Below are positions 37,123 to 45,453 of a stretch of 64,000 nt of DNA, piece by piece; within the stretch, counting starts at the first letter, position 1, and the number at the start of each line of letters is the position of its first letter. The stretch is from Flavobacterium noncentrifugens (lineage in GTDB: Bacteria > Bacteroidota > Bacteroidia > Flavobacteriales > Flavobacteriaceae). The translations under genes were made by a program, and so were the position numbers. The DNA lies in NCBI RefSeq assembly GCF_900100375.1, contig NZ_FNEZ01000001.1, positions 434,001 through 498,000 of the forward strand, written 5' to 3'. Below the pieces are notes generated by a model. It was not told where the DNA came from. It did not search any database and saw only the letters and a list, made by a program, of their open reading frames with translations.

Positions 37123-37620
37123 ATGAAAAAATCCCTTTTAAGCTTATTGTTTATTTCCGCTATATTGGTCTTGTCGTGTAAAAAAGAACTGGAACCACAG
37201 GAAAGCTCTGGAAATCCGGTTCCGGCCGTACCAGTAGCAGAAGCGACACCGCCAATGCAAGTTCAGGCACCGCCTGCCATGCAGCAAAATGTTCCGGTAG
37301 CAACACAAGGACAGCCACAACAGGTAAGCATGCCTGCACCACCGGTTAAAACCGCTCCTGGAATGAATCCGCCACACGGACAACCCAATCATAGATGTGA
37401 TATTGCTGTTGGCGCACCGCTGAATTCGCCTGTCGCAAAAACCGCACAAACCCCGCAGGTCATTGTTCCGTCACCTAAAATGACCCCTGCCACTGGTGCC
37501 CCTGCGATTTTAAATCCAAATACCGCTACTGCCACAACTGCTCCGGGAATGAATCCGCCACACGGACAGGAAGGCCACCGTTGTGATGTTGCCGTTGGCG
37601 CTCCGTTACCAAAAGCATAA
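37123..37620 (+). CDS. Pro/Gln-rich lipoprotein with two NPPHGQ-HRCD motifs
   Basis: The product has 165 residues: a lipoprotein signal (MKKSLLSLLFISAILVLSC) with Cys at the lipobox, a flexible Pro/Ala/Gln/Val-rich chain, and two copies of a motif of about 22 residues (APGMNPPHGQ, then HRCD and AVGAPL). One copy is in the middle and one ends the protein. The Cys and His residues of the motif are conserved between copies and could bind a metal or haem. The motif is frequent at the C-terminus of small Flavobacteriia proteins in my memory, with no assigned role. An in-frame Met three codons upstream is less likely the start. Confidence 0.78.
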   Translation: MKKSLLSLLFISAILVLSCKKELEPQESSGNPVPAVPVAEATPPMQVQAPPAMQQNVPVATQGQPQQVSMPAPPVKTAPGMNPPHGQPNHRCDIAVGAPLNSPVAKTAQTPQVIVPSPKMTPATGAPAILNPNTATATTAPGMNPPHGQEGHRCDVAVGAPLPKA

Positions 37621-37643
37621 TTCAAAATATACTAGAACAAAAA

Positions 37644-37671
37644 AGCACTTCGATCTGAAGTGCTTTTTTTT
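37644..37671. terminator. bidirectional terminator (lipoprotein gene and tRNA-Ala)
   Basis: AGCACTTC pairs with GAAGTGCT around a five-base loop, with an eight-base T run on the plus side and an A run on the other. It can serve both the lipoprotein gene and the oppositely transcribed tRNA. Confidence 0.88.
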
Positions 37672-37672
37672 G

Positions 37673-37746
37673 TGGAGAATATCGGATTCGAACCGACCAC
37701 CTCTTGCCTGCCAGGCAAGCGCTCTAGCCAAATGAGCTAATCCCCC
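37673..37746 (-). tRNA. tRNA-Ala(GGC)
   Basis: The minus strand folds as a complete 74-nt tRNA. The acceptor stem GGGGGAT pairs with ATTCTCC. The D-stem begins GCTC. The anticodon stem CTTGC/GCAAG encloses the loop CTGGCAG with anticodon GGC (alanine). The T-arm is GTCGG-TTCGAAT-CCGAT. The discriminator base is A and CCA is not encoded. Confidence 0.97.
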
Positions 37747-37820
37747 AAAACGTGTCCGCAAATATACTACTTTCATTCACATACGAAAAACTTTTTCCAA
37801 AAACTGTTTGTTTTTTATCA

Positions 37821-37902
37821 GGAGCTATTTCCGGCTTTCCGCTTGTATCTTTTACCTGCTAAAAAGCCGGCAAAAGGATACCGCTGCAATCCGGGCTAGG
37901 GC
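37821..37902 (+). repeat. dispersed structured repeat, copy 5
   Basis: It runs from GGAGCTATTTCCGG to CCGGGCTAGGGC with the inner pairing GTATCTTTT/AAAAGGATAC. Its loop is unlike that of copies 1, 2 and 4. It lies upstream of queD, in the same orientation. Confidence 0.78.
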
Positions 37903-37929
37903 ATTTCGGTTTCACAACAATAAAATTCG

Positions 37930-37937
37930 TAAATTTG
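37930..37937 (+). promoter_or_regulatory. -7 element of queD
   Basis: TAAATTTG matches the consensus and ends 19 bases before the ATG at 37957. No TTG is seen at the standard spacing. Confidence 0.45.
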
Positions 37938-37956
37938 CGGCCAAATCCAACCTGGA

Positions 37957-38406
37957 ATGAGCAACATCAGAATCACCAAACAATTCAGTTTCGAAACCGG
38001 CCACGCGCTTTACGGCTATGACGGCAAATGCAAAAACGTACACGGACACAGCTATAAATTGTCGGTTACTGTGATTGGAACGCCCATCACAGACCGCAAC
38101 AACGTGAAATTCGGAATGGTCATCGATTTCTCCGACCTCAAGAAAATCGTCAAGGAAGAAATCGTCGATTTATTTGACCACGCGACTGTTTTTAATGAAA
38201 CCACGCCGCATATCGAATTGGCTAACGAACTCAAAAACCGCGGCCATCATGTGATTTTGGTCGATTACCAGCCCACGAGCGAAAACATGGTGACCGATTT
38301 TGCCGAAAAAATCAAAAACCGCCTGCCCGACTCGATCAAACTGCACTCGCTGAAATTGCAGGAAACCGAAACGTCATTCGCAGAATGGTATGCTTGCGAC
38401 AACTAA
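37957..38406 (+). CDS. queD: 6-carboxy-tetrahydropterin synthase family protein
   Basis: This 149-residue zinc enzyme of the 6-pyruvoyl-tetrahydropterin synthase family acts early in queuosine/7-deazaguanine synthesis. Zinc ligands H16, H29 and H31 and catalytic C25 are visible (ETGHALYG and CKNVHGHSY). The catalytic histidine lies in FDHATVFNE and the glutamate in LQETETSFAEW. It is followed 18 bp later by lpxH, suggesting cotranscription. No other queuosine genes are in the window, so pterin specificity is by family. Confidence 0.88.
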   Translation: MSNIRITKQFSFETGHALYGYDGKCKNVHGHSYKLSVTVIGTPITDRNNVKFGMVIDFSDLKKIVKEEIVDLFDHATVFNETTPHIELANELKNRGHHVILVDYQPTSENMVTDFAEKIKNRLPDSIKLHSLKLQETETSFAEWYACDN

Positions 38407-38424
38407 TAATCCCGAATCCTAAAG

Positions 38425-39183
38425 ATGCAATTGCCCGATAACAAAAAAGTGTATTTCGCTTCCGACCAGCATTTTGGCGCACCAACGCCTGAACTCAGTT
38501 TTCCGCGTGAACAAAAATTTGTAGCCTGGCTCGACGAAGTCAAAAAAGATGCCGCTGCGATTTTCCTTTTGGGCGATCTTTTTGATTTCTGGTTTGAATA
38601 TCAAACGGTTGTTCCTAAAGGTTTTGTAAGGGTTTTGGGCAAGCTCGCCGAAATCCGCGACAGCGGCATCCCGGTTTATTTTTTTGTGGGAAACCATGAT
38701 TTATGGATGTCGGATTATTTTGAGAAGGAACTCAACATTCCCGTTTATCACGACAATAAAGAATTTACTTTTGGAGACAAAACTTTCTTAATTGGCCACG
38801 GTGACGGAAAAGGTCCGGGTGACAAAGGTTACAAACGCATGAAAAAAGTGTTTACCAACCCATTTTCAAAATGGATTTTCAGGTGGCTGCATCCTGATTT
38901 TGGGGTGAAACTTGCGCAGTATTTGTCTGTAAAAAACAAACTGATTTCGGGGGATTCGGATGTGAAATTTTTGGGTGAAGACAATGAATGGCTGGTTTTG
39001 TATGCGAAACGCAAACTTGAAACCCAGCATTTCAATTACTTTATCTTTGGCCACAGGCATTTGCCGATGAAAATTGCTGTTGGGGAACATTCAGAATATG
39101 TGAATTTGGGCGACTGGATCGGATATTTTACGTACGGCGTTTTTGATGGGGAAAATTTTGAATTGAAAGAATATAAAAATTAG
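38425..39183 (+). CDS. lpxH: UDP-2,3-diacylglucosamine diphosphatase
   Basis: This 252-residue calcineurin-like phosphoesterase cleaves UDP-2,3-diacylglucosamine to lipid X in lipid A synthesis. All metal motifs are present: DxH at D14-H16, GDLFD with D51 and D54, GNHD at 89-92, GHGD at 124-127 and GHRH at 209-212. The substrate-capping region (about 130-170) is helical. It is peripheral to the inner membrane. The gene forms a likely operon with queD. Confidence 0.9.
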   Translation: MQLPDNKKVYFASDQHFGAPTPELSFPREQKFVAWLDEVKKDAAAIFLLGDLFDFWFEYQTVVPKGFVRVLGKLAEIRDSGIPVYFFVGNHDLWMSDYFEKELNIPVYHDNKEFTFGDKTFLIGHGDGKGPGDKGYKRMKKVFTNPFSKWIFRWLHPDFGVKLAQYLSVKNKLISGDSDVKFLGEDNEWLVLYAKRKLETQHFNYFIFGHRHLPMKIAVGEHSEYVNLGDWIGYFTYGVFDGENFELKEYKN

Positions 39184-39239
39184 TTTATTATTTTTCATTT
39201 GAACCATAAGAGCATTAAAAAAAACTTCCTGATTTAAAG

Positions 39240-39593
39240 TCAATTCATCCCAACGCCATAAACATATTCCTGCAGGCTGACTTTAAATAAAGTGCCCTGA
39301 ACCAAGTCTTTAATTCCGTCGAGTTCTTTCATGGAAACAGCGAGGTCAATTTGGGAAATGGGCGTTTTGAGCAGGAATTTCGCGCAATGGTTTTTCATTT
39401 CACAGTGTTTACACGTATTTTTCCTGCAGCTATCTTCGATTAATTTCACAAACGATTTCAGTTCATCAATCGTAAAGTAAAATCCGGTTTCCTTAAAGAC
39501 CAACTGGATTTTGTCTAGCATTACTGTATTTTGTTCGAGCCAATAAAAAGCCATTCCGAAGTCGTTGAAATAGATCTGTTCAATTTGTTTCAT
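39240..39593 (-). CDS. small conserved hypothetical protein with a cysteine cluster
   Basis: The product has 117 residues, or 118 if the adjacent GTG is used. The middle carries CRKNTCKHCEMKNHC (four Cys and two His in 15 residues), a likely zinc or Fe-S site, flanked by helical regions. There is no signal peptide or membrane helix. The gene stands alone between lpxH and a 323-bp intergenic element. I do not recognise the family, and no function is proposed. Confidence 0.7.
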   Translation of the reverse strand: MKQIEQIYFNDFGMAFYWLEQNTVMLDKIQLVFKETGFYFTIDELKSFVKLIEDSCRKNTCKHCEMKNHCAKFLLKTPISQIDLAVSMKELDGIKDLVQGTLFKVSLQEYVYGVGMN

Positions 39594-39779
39594 CACCTTA
39601 GCGTTTGCAACAAATATAATGTTATTTATATTCTTTCTAAATAATTTCCTGTTAAAGATTGAAGTTTCAGTTGGGTTCGCGTGAAAATTGACCTGAGCGC
39701 AGCGAATTGACGAAGTAAATTAAAAGGAATTTGAGATTAAGAGAAGAATGTATGGTAGACATTCGGTTTTATGCTGGTG

Positions 39780-39891
39780 GCTGTCAGGTATTTTTTCTTG
39801 CGTGAAGGATGGTTCCGACGTTTCGGGAGGAAATCCTAAAACCAAATCAGCGCAGCGGTTTTAAAAAGATTGCAGCGTAAAGCCTGACAGC
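39780..39891. repeat. long inverted-repeat element in the 39597-39919 gap
   Basis: The 323-bp gap between the 117-residue gene and recJ has no gene. It holds outer arms GCTGTCAGG (39780-39788) and CCTGACAGC (39883-39891). Inside are a TAAAACC/GGTTTTA hairpin (39837-39863) and a GGATGGTTCC/GGAGGAAATCC pairing. After the right arm comes CAACGCAGTGAAGCGG, whose AACGCAGTG also occurs in loops of the dispersed repeat copies. The element ends against the recJ stop codon. It looks like a second class of structured repeat. Confidence 0.55.
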
Positions 39892-39919
39892 GCGCAACGC
39901 AGTGAAGCGGTGGCACGCC

Positions 39920-41614
39920 CTAATTTTCCTTAAGATCCTTTAACCGCAATTGCATCGAAACGTTGCCGTTCCATTCGTTTTCATCAATACAGTAAGCCGC
40001 CTGAAACGATTGCTGGTTTAGCGTAAGGCCTATTTTATTACCCAATCCGAAACCAATCGCCCCAATTCCGCCCGTATTATTTTGTTTTACGTAAAGTCTG
40101 AGATGCTCGTTGTCGCTGCCTAAAGTTTTTGCAAAACCTGTGTCCTGAAGGTTTTTTGTCACGAAAACCGGCGTCATGTTCAATGGGCCAAACGGTTCGA
40201 ATTGCTTTAAGATCCGGGTCATTTTTGGGGTAATTTCATCGAAATCAATTGCGGCATCGACTGAAATTTCCGGGATGCGCATGTCGGGATGAATCGTGGC
40301 TTTGACGATTTCCTCGAATGCATTTTTGAACGCCTGGTAATTTTCTTCCTTTAATGTAAGCCCGGCTGCATACATGTGCCCACCGAATTGCTCTAAATAT
40401 TCCGCACAGCTTTCAAGCGCATTATACACATCAAAACCTTTAACAGAGCGTGCCGAAGCGGCATATTTATCACCGCTTTTTGTGAAAACGAGCGTTGGGC
40501 GATAATAGGTTTCGATCAATCGCGACGCGACAATTCCGATCACGCCTTTATGCCAGGTTTCGTGAAAAACGACTGATGTAAAATTTTCGTGTTCGTTGTT
40601 ATCGATGATTTGCTGAAGCGCTTCTTTGGTAATTTGCTTGTCGAGGTCTTTGCGGTCTGAATTGTATTGTTCAATTTCGGAAGCGAATTGTTGGGCCTGT
40701 TCGAAATTGAATTCAGTTAACAATTCTACTGCGTGGTTTCCGTGTTTGATGCGTCCGGCGGCGTTTATTCTGGGTGCAATGATGAAAACCACATCGGTAA
40801 TATCGAGTGTTTTCTTTTTGATCTGGTGAATTAAGGCTTTGATTCCGGGGCGCGGATTGTCGTTGATGACTTCGAGCCCTAATTTTGCAAGTATGCGGTT
40901 TTCGCCTGTCATCGGAACAATATCTGCAGCAATTGCGGTCGCAACCAAATCGAGGTATTGGATTAAATCTTCAGTCGTTTCGCCGCGGTTTTTTCCTAAA
41001 GCCTGGAGCAGTTTAAAACCGATGCCGCAGCCGCAGAGCTCATCATAAGGATAAAAACAATCGCTTCTTTTAGGGTCGAGCACCGCAACCGCATCGGGTA
41101 AAAATTCACCTGGCCTGTGGTGGTCGCAAATGATGAAATCGATGTTTTTTCTATTGGCGTAAGCCACGTGATCGATCGATTTGATGCCGCAATCCAGCGC
41201 AATGATCAGGGAACAGCCGTTGTCGTCTGCGTAATCAATTCCTAAATAAGAAACGCCATAACCCTCATTGTAACGGTCGGGAATATAAGTGGCAATATTG
41301 GGATAAAAACTTCTTAAATACGAAGAAACGAGTGAAACTGCAGTTGTTCCGTCAACGTCATAATCGCCGAACACGAGAATATTTTCATTATTCTGAATGG
41401 CCTTTTCGATGCGGACAACGGCTTTGTCCATATCTTTCATCAGATACGGATCGTGTAAATCCTGCAATTCAGGGCGGAAAAATTTTCGGGCTTGTTCGAA
41501 GGTTTCGATGCCGCGTTGGACTAAAAGTGTAGCAGTAATGTTGTCGATACTTAAAACATGCATCAGATTTTTTACAGTGTCTTGATCGGGTAATGATTTG
41601 ATTGTCCAGCGCAT
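39920..41614 (-). CDS. recJ: single-stranded-DNA-specific 5'-3' exonuclease RecJ
   Basis: This 564-residue DHH-family nuclease degrades 5'-ended single strands in recombination and mismatch repair. The catalytic DHH motifs are intact (GDYDVDGTTAVSL, ALDCGIKS, CDHHRPGE), followed by the DHHA1 domain (GGHMYAAGLTL) and a C-terminal OB-like domain. The ATG that gives MRWTIKSLP is chosen; an earlier in-frame start adds 26 residues unlike the family and would overlap the ade promoter region. It is divergent from ade. Confidence 0.94.
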   Translation of the reverse strand: MRWTIKSLPDQDTVKNLMHVLSIDNITATLLVQRGIETFEQARKFFRPELQDLHDPYLMKDMDKAVVRIEKAIQNNENILVFGDYDVDGTTAVSLVSSYLRSFYPNIATYIPDRYNEGYGVSYLGIDYADDNGCSLIIALDCGIKSIDHVAYANRKNIDFIICDHHRPGEFLPDAVAVLDPKRSDCFYPYDELCGCGIGFKLLQALGKNRGETTEDLIQYLDLVATAIAADIVPMTGENRILAKLGLEVINDNPRPGIKALIHQIKKKTLDITDVVFIIAPRINAAGRIKHGNHAVELLTEFNFEQAQQFASEIEQYNSDRKDLDKQITKEALQQIIDNNEHENFTSVVFHETWHKGVIGIVASRLIETYYRPTLVFTKSGDKYAASARSVKGFDVYNALESCAEYLEQFGGHMYAAGLTLKEENYQAFKNAFEEIVKATIHPDMRIPEISVDAAIDFDEITPKMTRILKQFEPFGPLNMTPVFVTKNLQDTGFAKTLGSDNEHLRLYVKQNNTGGIGAIGFGLGNKIGLTLNQQSFQAAYCIDENEWNGNVSMQLRLKDLKEN

Positions 41615-41706
41615 AATGAAGATTTTGTATGGTGTATAAAGTTTTCCAAATTTAGTAATTTTTGCGATAAAATTTTTTGTTTCTTGCTGCATTAAAATTT
41701 CAATTT

Positions 41707-43329
41707 ATGCAAATTTCAGGACAGGTTGTCGACATCACAAAAAAGCGCATTTATTCAGGCGAGATCACGGTTGAAAATGGTAAGATCATTTCCATTACAG
41801 AAAAAGAACATTCCGTTAAAAACTATATTCTTCCCGGATTTATTGACGCGCACATCCACATTGAAAGTTCGATGCTCGTTCCTTCCGAATTTGCAAAAAT
41901 TGCCGTTTTGCACGGAACAGTCGCAACGATTTCCGATCCGCATGAAATTGCAAATGTTTTGGGTGCCGAAGGCGTTTTTTACATGATCGAAAACGGAAAG
42001 CAAGTGCCATTAAAATTCCATTTCGGAGCGCCGTCTTGTGTTCCTGCGACTTCCTTTGAAACCGCTGGCGCCGAGATCAATGCTAACGGAATTAAAGATT
42101 TGCTCGAATCTCCCGACATTTATTACCTCGCCGAAATGATGAATTACCCCGGTGTTTTATTTGGTGATCCCGAAGTCCTGAAGAAAATCGAATGGGCCAA
42201 ACATTTCAATAAACCGGTTGACGGACATGCGCCGGGTTTGCGTGGCGCCGATTTAAAAAAATACATTTCAGCCGGAATTACAACCGATCACGAATGCTTT
42301 TCGTTTGAAGAAGCTCAGGAAAAATTATCGCTCGGCATGAAAGTCCTGATCCGCGAAGGCAGCGCTGCTAAAAACTTTGAAGCTTTAATCGATTTGCTTC
42401 CGGAGCATTATGAAAATATGATGTTTTGTTCGGATGACAAACATCCAGATGATCTGGTTCTTGGCCACATCAATTCGCTTTGCGCGCGCGCCGTGGCAAA
42501 AGGAATCGATGTGTTTAAAGTGTTGCAATCGGCTTGCATCAATCCGGTAAATCATTATAAAATGAATGTGGGTTTGCTCAAAGAAAATGATGCCGCCGAT
42601 TTTATTGTCGTGAAAGATTTAACCAATTTTAAAGTCATCCAAACGTACATCAACGGCGAATTGGTCGCTGAAAATGGACAATCATTCGTTAAACACGTTC
42701 CGTTTGAAACGCCGAACAATTTCAACATTTCGAAAAAAGAAGTTTCCGATTTTGCAATTTCAGGTTTACCTGATAAAATACGCGTCATTGAAGCTTTGGA
42801 AGGCCAATTGATTACAAACGAGATTCATTTTAAGCCCAAAATCCAAGACGGAAAAATCATTTCAGATCCCGAAAATGACATCTTGAAAATGGCAGTTGTC
42901 AACCGATATCAAAACGCTAAACCAGCCATTGCTTTCATCAAAAATTTCGGATTGAAAAAAGGTGCAATTGCGAGTTCTGTCGCTCACGATTGCCATAATA
43001 TTGTGGTTGTGGGCACTTCTGACGAAGAAATCTGCAAAGCGGTAAATTTAATTATTGAAAATACTGGCGGTATTTGTGCTGTAAACGGCTCCGAAACCAA
43101 AATCCTCGGACTTCCCGTTGCCGGAATCATCAGCGACAAAGACGGTTGGGAAACCGGAAAACTATACCAGGAAATCGACGCGATGGCGAAAGGTTTTGGA
43201 AGCAATTTAAAAGCGCCGTTCATGACTTTGTCGTTTATGGCTTTGCTTGTGATTCCCGATTTAAAATTGTCTGATAAAGGCTTGTTTAGCGGAAAAGCGT
43301 TTCAGTTTGTGGATTTGGAAGTGAAGTAA
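41707..43329 (+). CDS. ade: adenine deaminase
   Basis: This 540-residue amidohydrolase converts adenine to hypoxanthine and ammonia for purine salvage. The metal site is visible in [32 protein letters not shown] and CSDDKHPDD. The C-terminal half holds the small beta domain. The ATG at 41707 (MQISGQVVD) fits the family start; the ten extra residues of the longer frame are unlike it. No purine riboswitch is visible upstream. Confidence 0.93.
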   Translation: MQISGQVVDITKKRIYSGEITVENGKIISITEKEHSVKNYILPGFIDAHIHIESSMLVPSEFAKIAVLHGTVATISDPHEIANVLGAEGVFYMIENGKQVPLKFHFGAPSCVPATSFETAGAEINANGIKDLLESPDIYYLAEMMNYPGVLFGDPEVLKKIEWAKHFNKPVDGHAPGLRGADLKKYISAGITTDHECFSFEEAQEKLSLGMKVLIREGSAAKNFEALIDLLPEHYENMMFCSDDKHPDDLVLGHINSLCARAVAKGIDVFKVLQSACINPVNHYKMNVGLLKENDAADFIVVKDLTNFKVIQTYINGELVAENGQSFVKHVPFETPNNFNISKKEVSDFAISGLPDKIRVIEALEGQLITNEIHFKPKIQDGKIISDPENDILKMAVVNRYQNAKPAIAFIKNFGLKKGAIASSVAHDCHNIVVVGTSDEEICKAVNLIIENTGGICAVNGSETKILGLPVAGIISDKDGWETGKLYQEIDAMAKGFGSNLKAPFMTLSFMALLVIPDLKLSDKGLFSGKAFQFVDLEVK

Positions 43330-43366
43330 TTTACGATTTCGATATTTGATTTACGTTAGAATTGAG

Positions 43367-43423
43367 CCATTAAGGCATTAAGATTCATTGAGGCAAAACT
43401 TAATTATCTTAATCCCTTAATGG
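43367..43423. repeat. inverted repeat that encodes the RsmI C-terminus and may end transcription
   Basis: CCATTAAGGCATTAAGAT (43367-43384) and ATCTTAATCCCTTAATGG (43406-43423) are inverted copies with one mismatch over 18 bp, separated by 21 bp. The hairpin lies between convergent ade and rsmI. The last residues and stop codon of rsmI fall in its right arm. The phrase CTTAATCCCTTAATGG recurs at 21082. Confidence 0.65.
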
Positions 43424-44107
43424 TTTTTCTTTCAGCGTAATTTTCCCACCAACAACAACCACAATTTCCCCTTTCGGAGGTTTGGCTTCAAAATGCGCAA
43501 GCACTTCTTTTGCCGTTCCGCGCACGTTTTCTTCGTGCAGTTTCGACAATTCTCGTGACACGCAAATTTGACGGTCTTCGCCGAAATACGTCACAAATTC
43601 GGCTAAAGTTTTCACGAGTTTATGCGGAGAAACATACAAGATCATCGTTCTGGTTTCTTCGGCTAAAGCCAGATATCGGGTTTGCCTTCCTTTTTTTTCG
43701 GGTAGAAATCCTTCAAAAATAAATTTATCATTCGGCAACCCGCTGTTGACCAATGCAGGAACAAAAGCCGTTGCGCCGGGCAAACATTCAACTTCAATTT
43801 TATGCTCCACACAAGCGCGCGTCAGTAAAAATCCAGGATCGGAAATCGCCGGTGTGCCCGCATCAGAAATTAATGCGATCGTTTCCCCGGCTTTGATCCG
43901 CGAAATAATATTCTCAACGGTTTTGTGCTCATTATGCATGTGATGGCTGTGCATGTGTGTCGAAATCTCGAAATGTTTCAGCAGTTTTCCGCTTGTACGC
44001 GTGTCTTCGGCCAAAATTAAATCGGCTTCTTTTAATACGCGGATCGCACGAAAAGTCATGTCTTCAAGATTTCCTATTGGCGTTGGAACAATAAAAAGCT
44101 TGCCCAT
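43409..44107 (-). CDS. rsmI: 16S rRNA (cytidine-1402-2'-O)-methyltransferase
   Basis: This 232-residue SAM-dependent methylase of the tetrapyrrole-methylase fold acts on C1402 of 16S rRNA. Signatures are VPTPIGNLEDMTFRAI at the start, AEDTRTSGKLLKH, LISDAGTPAISDPG and EGFLPEKKGRQ. It is slightly short of the usual 270-280 residues, as in other Bacteroidota. Its ATG follows the stop of the acidic protein gene with no spacer, so translation is coupled. The last few codons (PLRD) lie in an inverted repeat. Confidence 0.94.
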   Translation of the reverse strand: MGKLFIVPTPIGNLEDMTFRAIRVLKEADLILAEDTRTSGKLLKHFEISTHMHSHHMHNEHKTVENIISRIKAGETIALISDAGTPAISDPGFLLTRACVEHKIEVECLPGATAFVPALVNSGLPNDKFIFEGFLPEKKGRQTRYLALAEETRTMILYVSPHKLVKTLAEFVTYFGEDRQICVSRELSKLHEENVRGTAKEVLAHFEAKPPKGEIVVVVGGKITLKEKPLRD

Positions 44108-45259
44108 TTATGAGAATTTTTTCTCGACGATTTCCATAAAGCGCTGCTCGTATTCTTCTTTTCCGGCCCAATTGTTATAATCGGGTTTAACCATCGTATC
44201 GATAAAGTTTTTAGCTTCGCGGAAGTTATCAATCGTCATCAATTGCGACAGCACACGGTTGTAATCTTCGCTGCTGTTGTTGAACAAATGGTTCATGAAA
44301 GCGATGCGGTCGTTGAGCCCGATAATGATTCCTTTTGCCATGCGGTCGTTCAGCGATTTCGCCGGCGTTTCAGCTGAAGATTGATACGACGTGTAACTTT
44401 GCGCCGCCTTTTCTTTCTCTTTTTCTTCTTTCTCTTTCTGCAAATCTTCCGGCGTTACAAAAACCGGATCTACATAATTGTCATGTAAGAAGTCTTCAAG
44501 TGACGTTTGCGCAGGCGAATTGAATTTGTCTGTATCCGGGTCTTCTTTTGGGTCGAAAGCGAGTTCGAATGAAGGTTTGAATGACGAATTATCGGATTTT
44601 TGAGATTCTCCGGTTTGTTCTTCTTTCGACGTTTCGATTACAGGTTCGGCTGCAGCCAATGTTTCTTCGGCGACTTCTTCCTGTGTGAGGTGTGCGAAAG
44701 GTTCAGGCGTTTGTTCCGGTTGTGGTTTTTCTTCGGTTTGCGCTTCTTCAGATGGAGATTCCGAAGTTTCTGAATTTTCAGTTTCAGCTACATTTTCTTC
44801 CGAAGATTCAGATGCTGCCGGAATTGCTTCGGCTTGCTCTTCAGATTCAGCTTCTAAAATTTCTGTTCCTTCAGTAGCTTCAAGCGTTTCTTCTTTTTCT
44901 GTTTCAGATGCCGTTTCTTCCGGAGTTTCGGTTTCAGTCAGCGCATCTTCATTATTTTCCACTTCAGATTCCGATGCTTGTTCTTCAACCACTTCAACTT
45001 TTTCAGTTTCGGATTTAGGATTTTCTTCAGCAGCAGCGCTATTTTCCGAATCAAAAACAGCATCCAGCTTGTCTTCAATCTCTTTGTATCCGATCGTTGG
45101 CTTTGCATCTGCAAAATTTTCTTCGACAAATTTCAACACAGAAAGTTTTTCATACAATTTTTGCGCTTCCTGATGCAACTGAATCAAATCAGATTTGTTC
45201 TTCAACTTTAAAATCCTGTGCGCAATGCTGATCAATTCGGCTTCCAGCTTCTTTTTCAT
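44108..45259 (-). CDS. conserved protein with long acidic spacer
   Basis: The product has 383 residues in three parts: an N-terminal helical segment (1-75, KKKLEAELISIAHRILKL), a low-complexity Glu/Ser/Thr/Ala region (about 75-260) expected to be disordered, and a folded-looking C-terminal part (about 300-383, LNDRMAKGIIIGLNDRIAFMNHLF). The C-terminal part is typical of a Bacteroidota family with no named function. There is no signal peptide or membrane segment. The gene directly precedes rsmI without a gap. Similarly acidic proteins often act as scaffolds, but this is inference. Confidence 0.8.
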   Translation of the reverse strand: MKKKLEAELISIAHRILKLKNKSDLIQLHQEAQKLYEKLSVLKFVEENFADAKPTIGYKEIEDKLDAVFDSENSAAAEENPKSETEKVEVVEEQASESEVENNEDALTETETPEETASETEKEETLEATEGTEILEAESEEQAEAIPAASESSEENVAETENSETSESPSEEAQTEEKPQPEQTPEPFAHLTQEEVAEETLAAAEPVIETSKEEQTGESQKSDNSSFKPSFELAFDPKEDPDTDKFNSPAQTSLEDFLHDNYVDPVFVTPEDLQKEKEEKEKEKAAQSYTSYQSSAETPAKSLNDRMAKGIIIGLNDRIAFMNHLFNNSSEDYNRVLSQLMTIDNFREAKNFIDTMVKPDYNNWAGKEEYEQRFMEIVEKKFS

Positions 45260-45336
45260 AAACTTTTAAATTTTTTGAGTCCGTATTCTTGGGAATTGCT
45301 TCGTTAAATTGTCAACAATTAAAGTGCGGCGAAATC

Positions 45337-45364
45337 TTGGTTTGATAAAAATTCTATACTTTTG
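45337..45364 (+). promoter_or_regulatory. promoter of tdk
   Basis: TTG (45337-45339), a 17-base spacer and TACTTTTG (45357-45364) match the Bacteroidota consensus. The ATG is 89 bases downstream, leaving an untranslated leader of about 80 bases. Confidence 0.65.
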
Positions 45365-45453
45365 AAACGATGCAAAAGCAGTTTATCTCCAGATCGCCTG
45401 TTTTCATTACAAAGTAAAAAAAACCAATCCTTTTTAAGGCTGAAAATTACAAA

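Noticed and set aside
41615..41706. Possible purine riboswitch before ade
   Set aside because: The leader is too short and lacks the conserved purine aptamer loops.
44685..45173. Long Ser-rich reading frame on the plus strand
   Set aside because: It is the antisense shadow of the Glu/Ser-rich region of the acidic protein gene; the repetitive GAA/TTC codons leave the other strand open.
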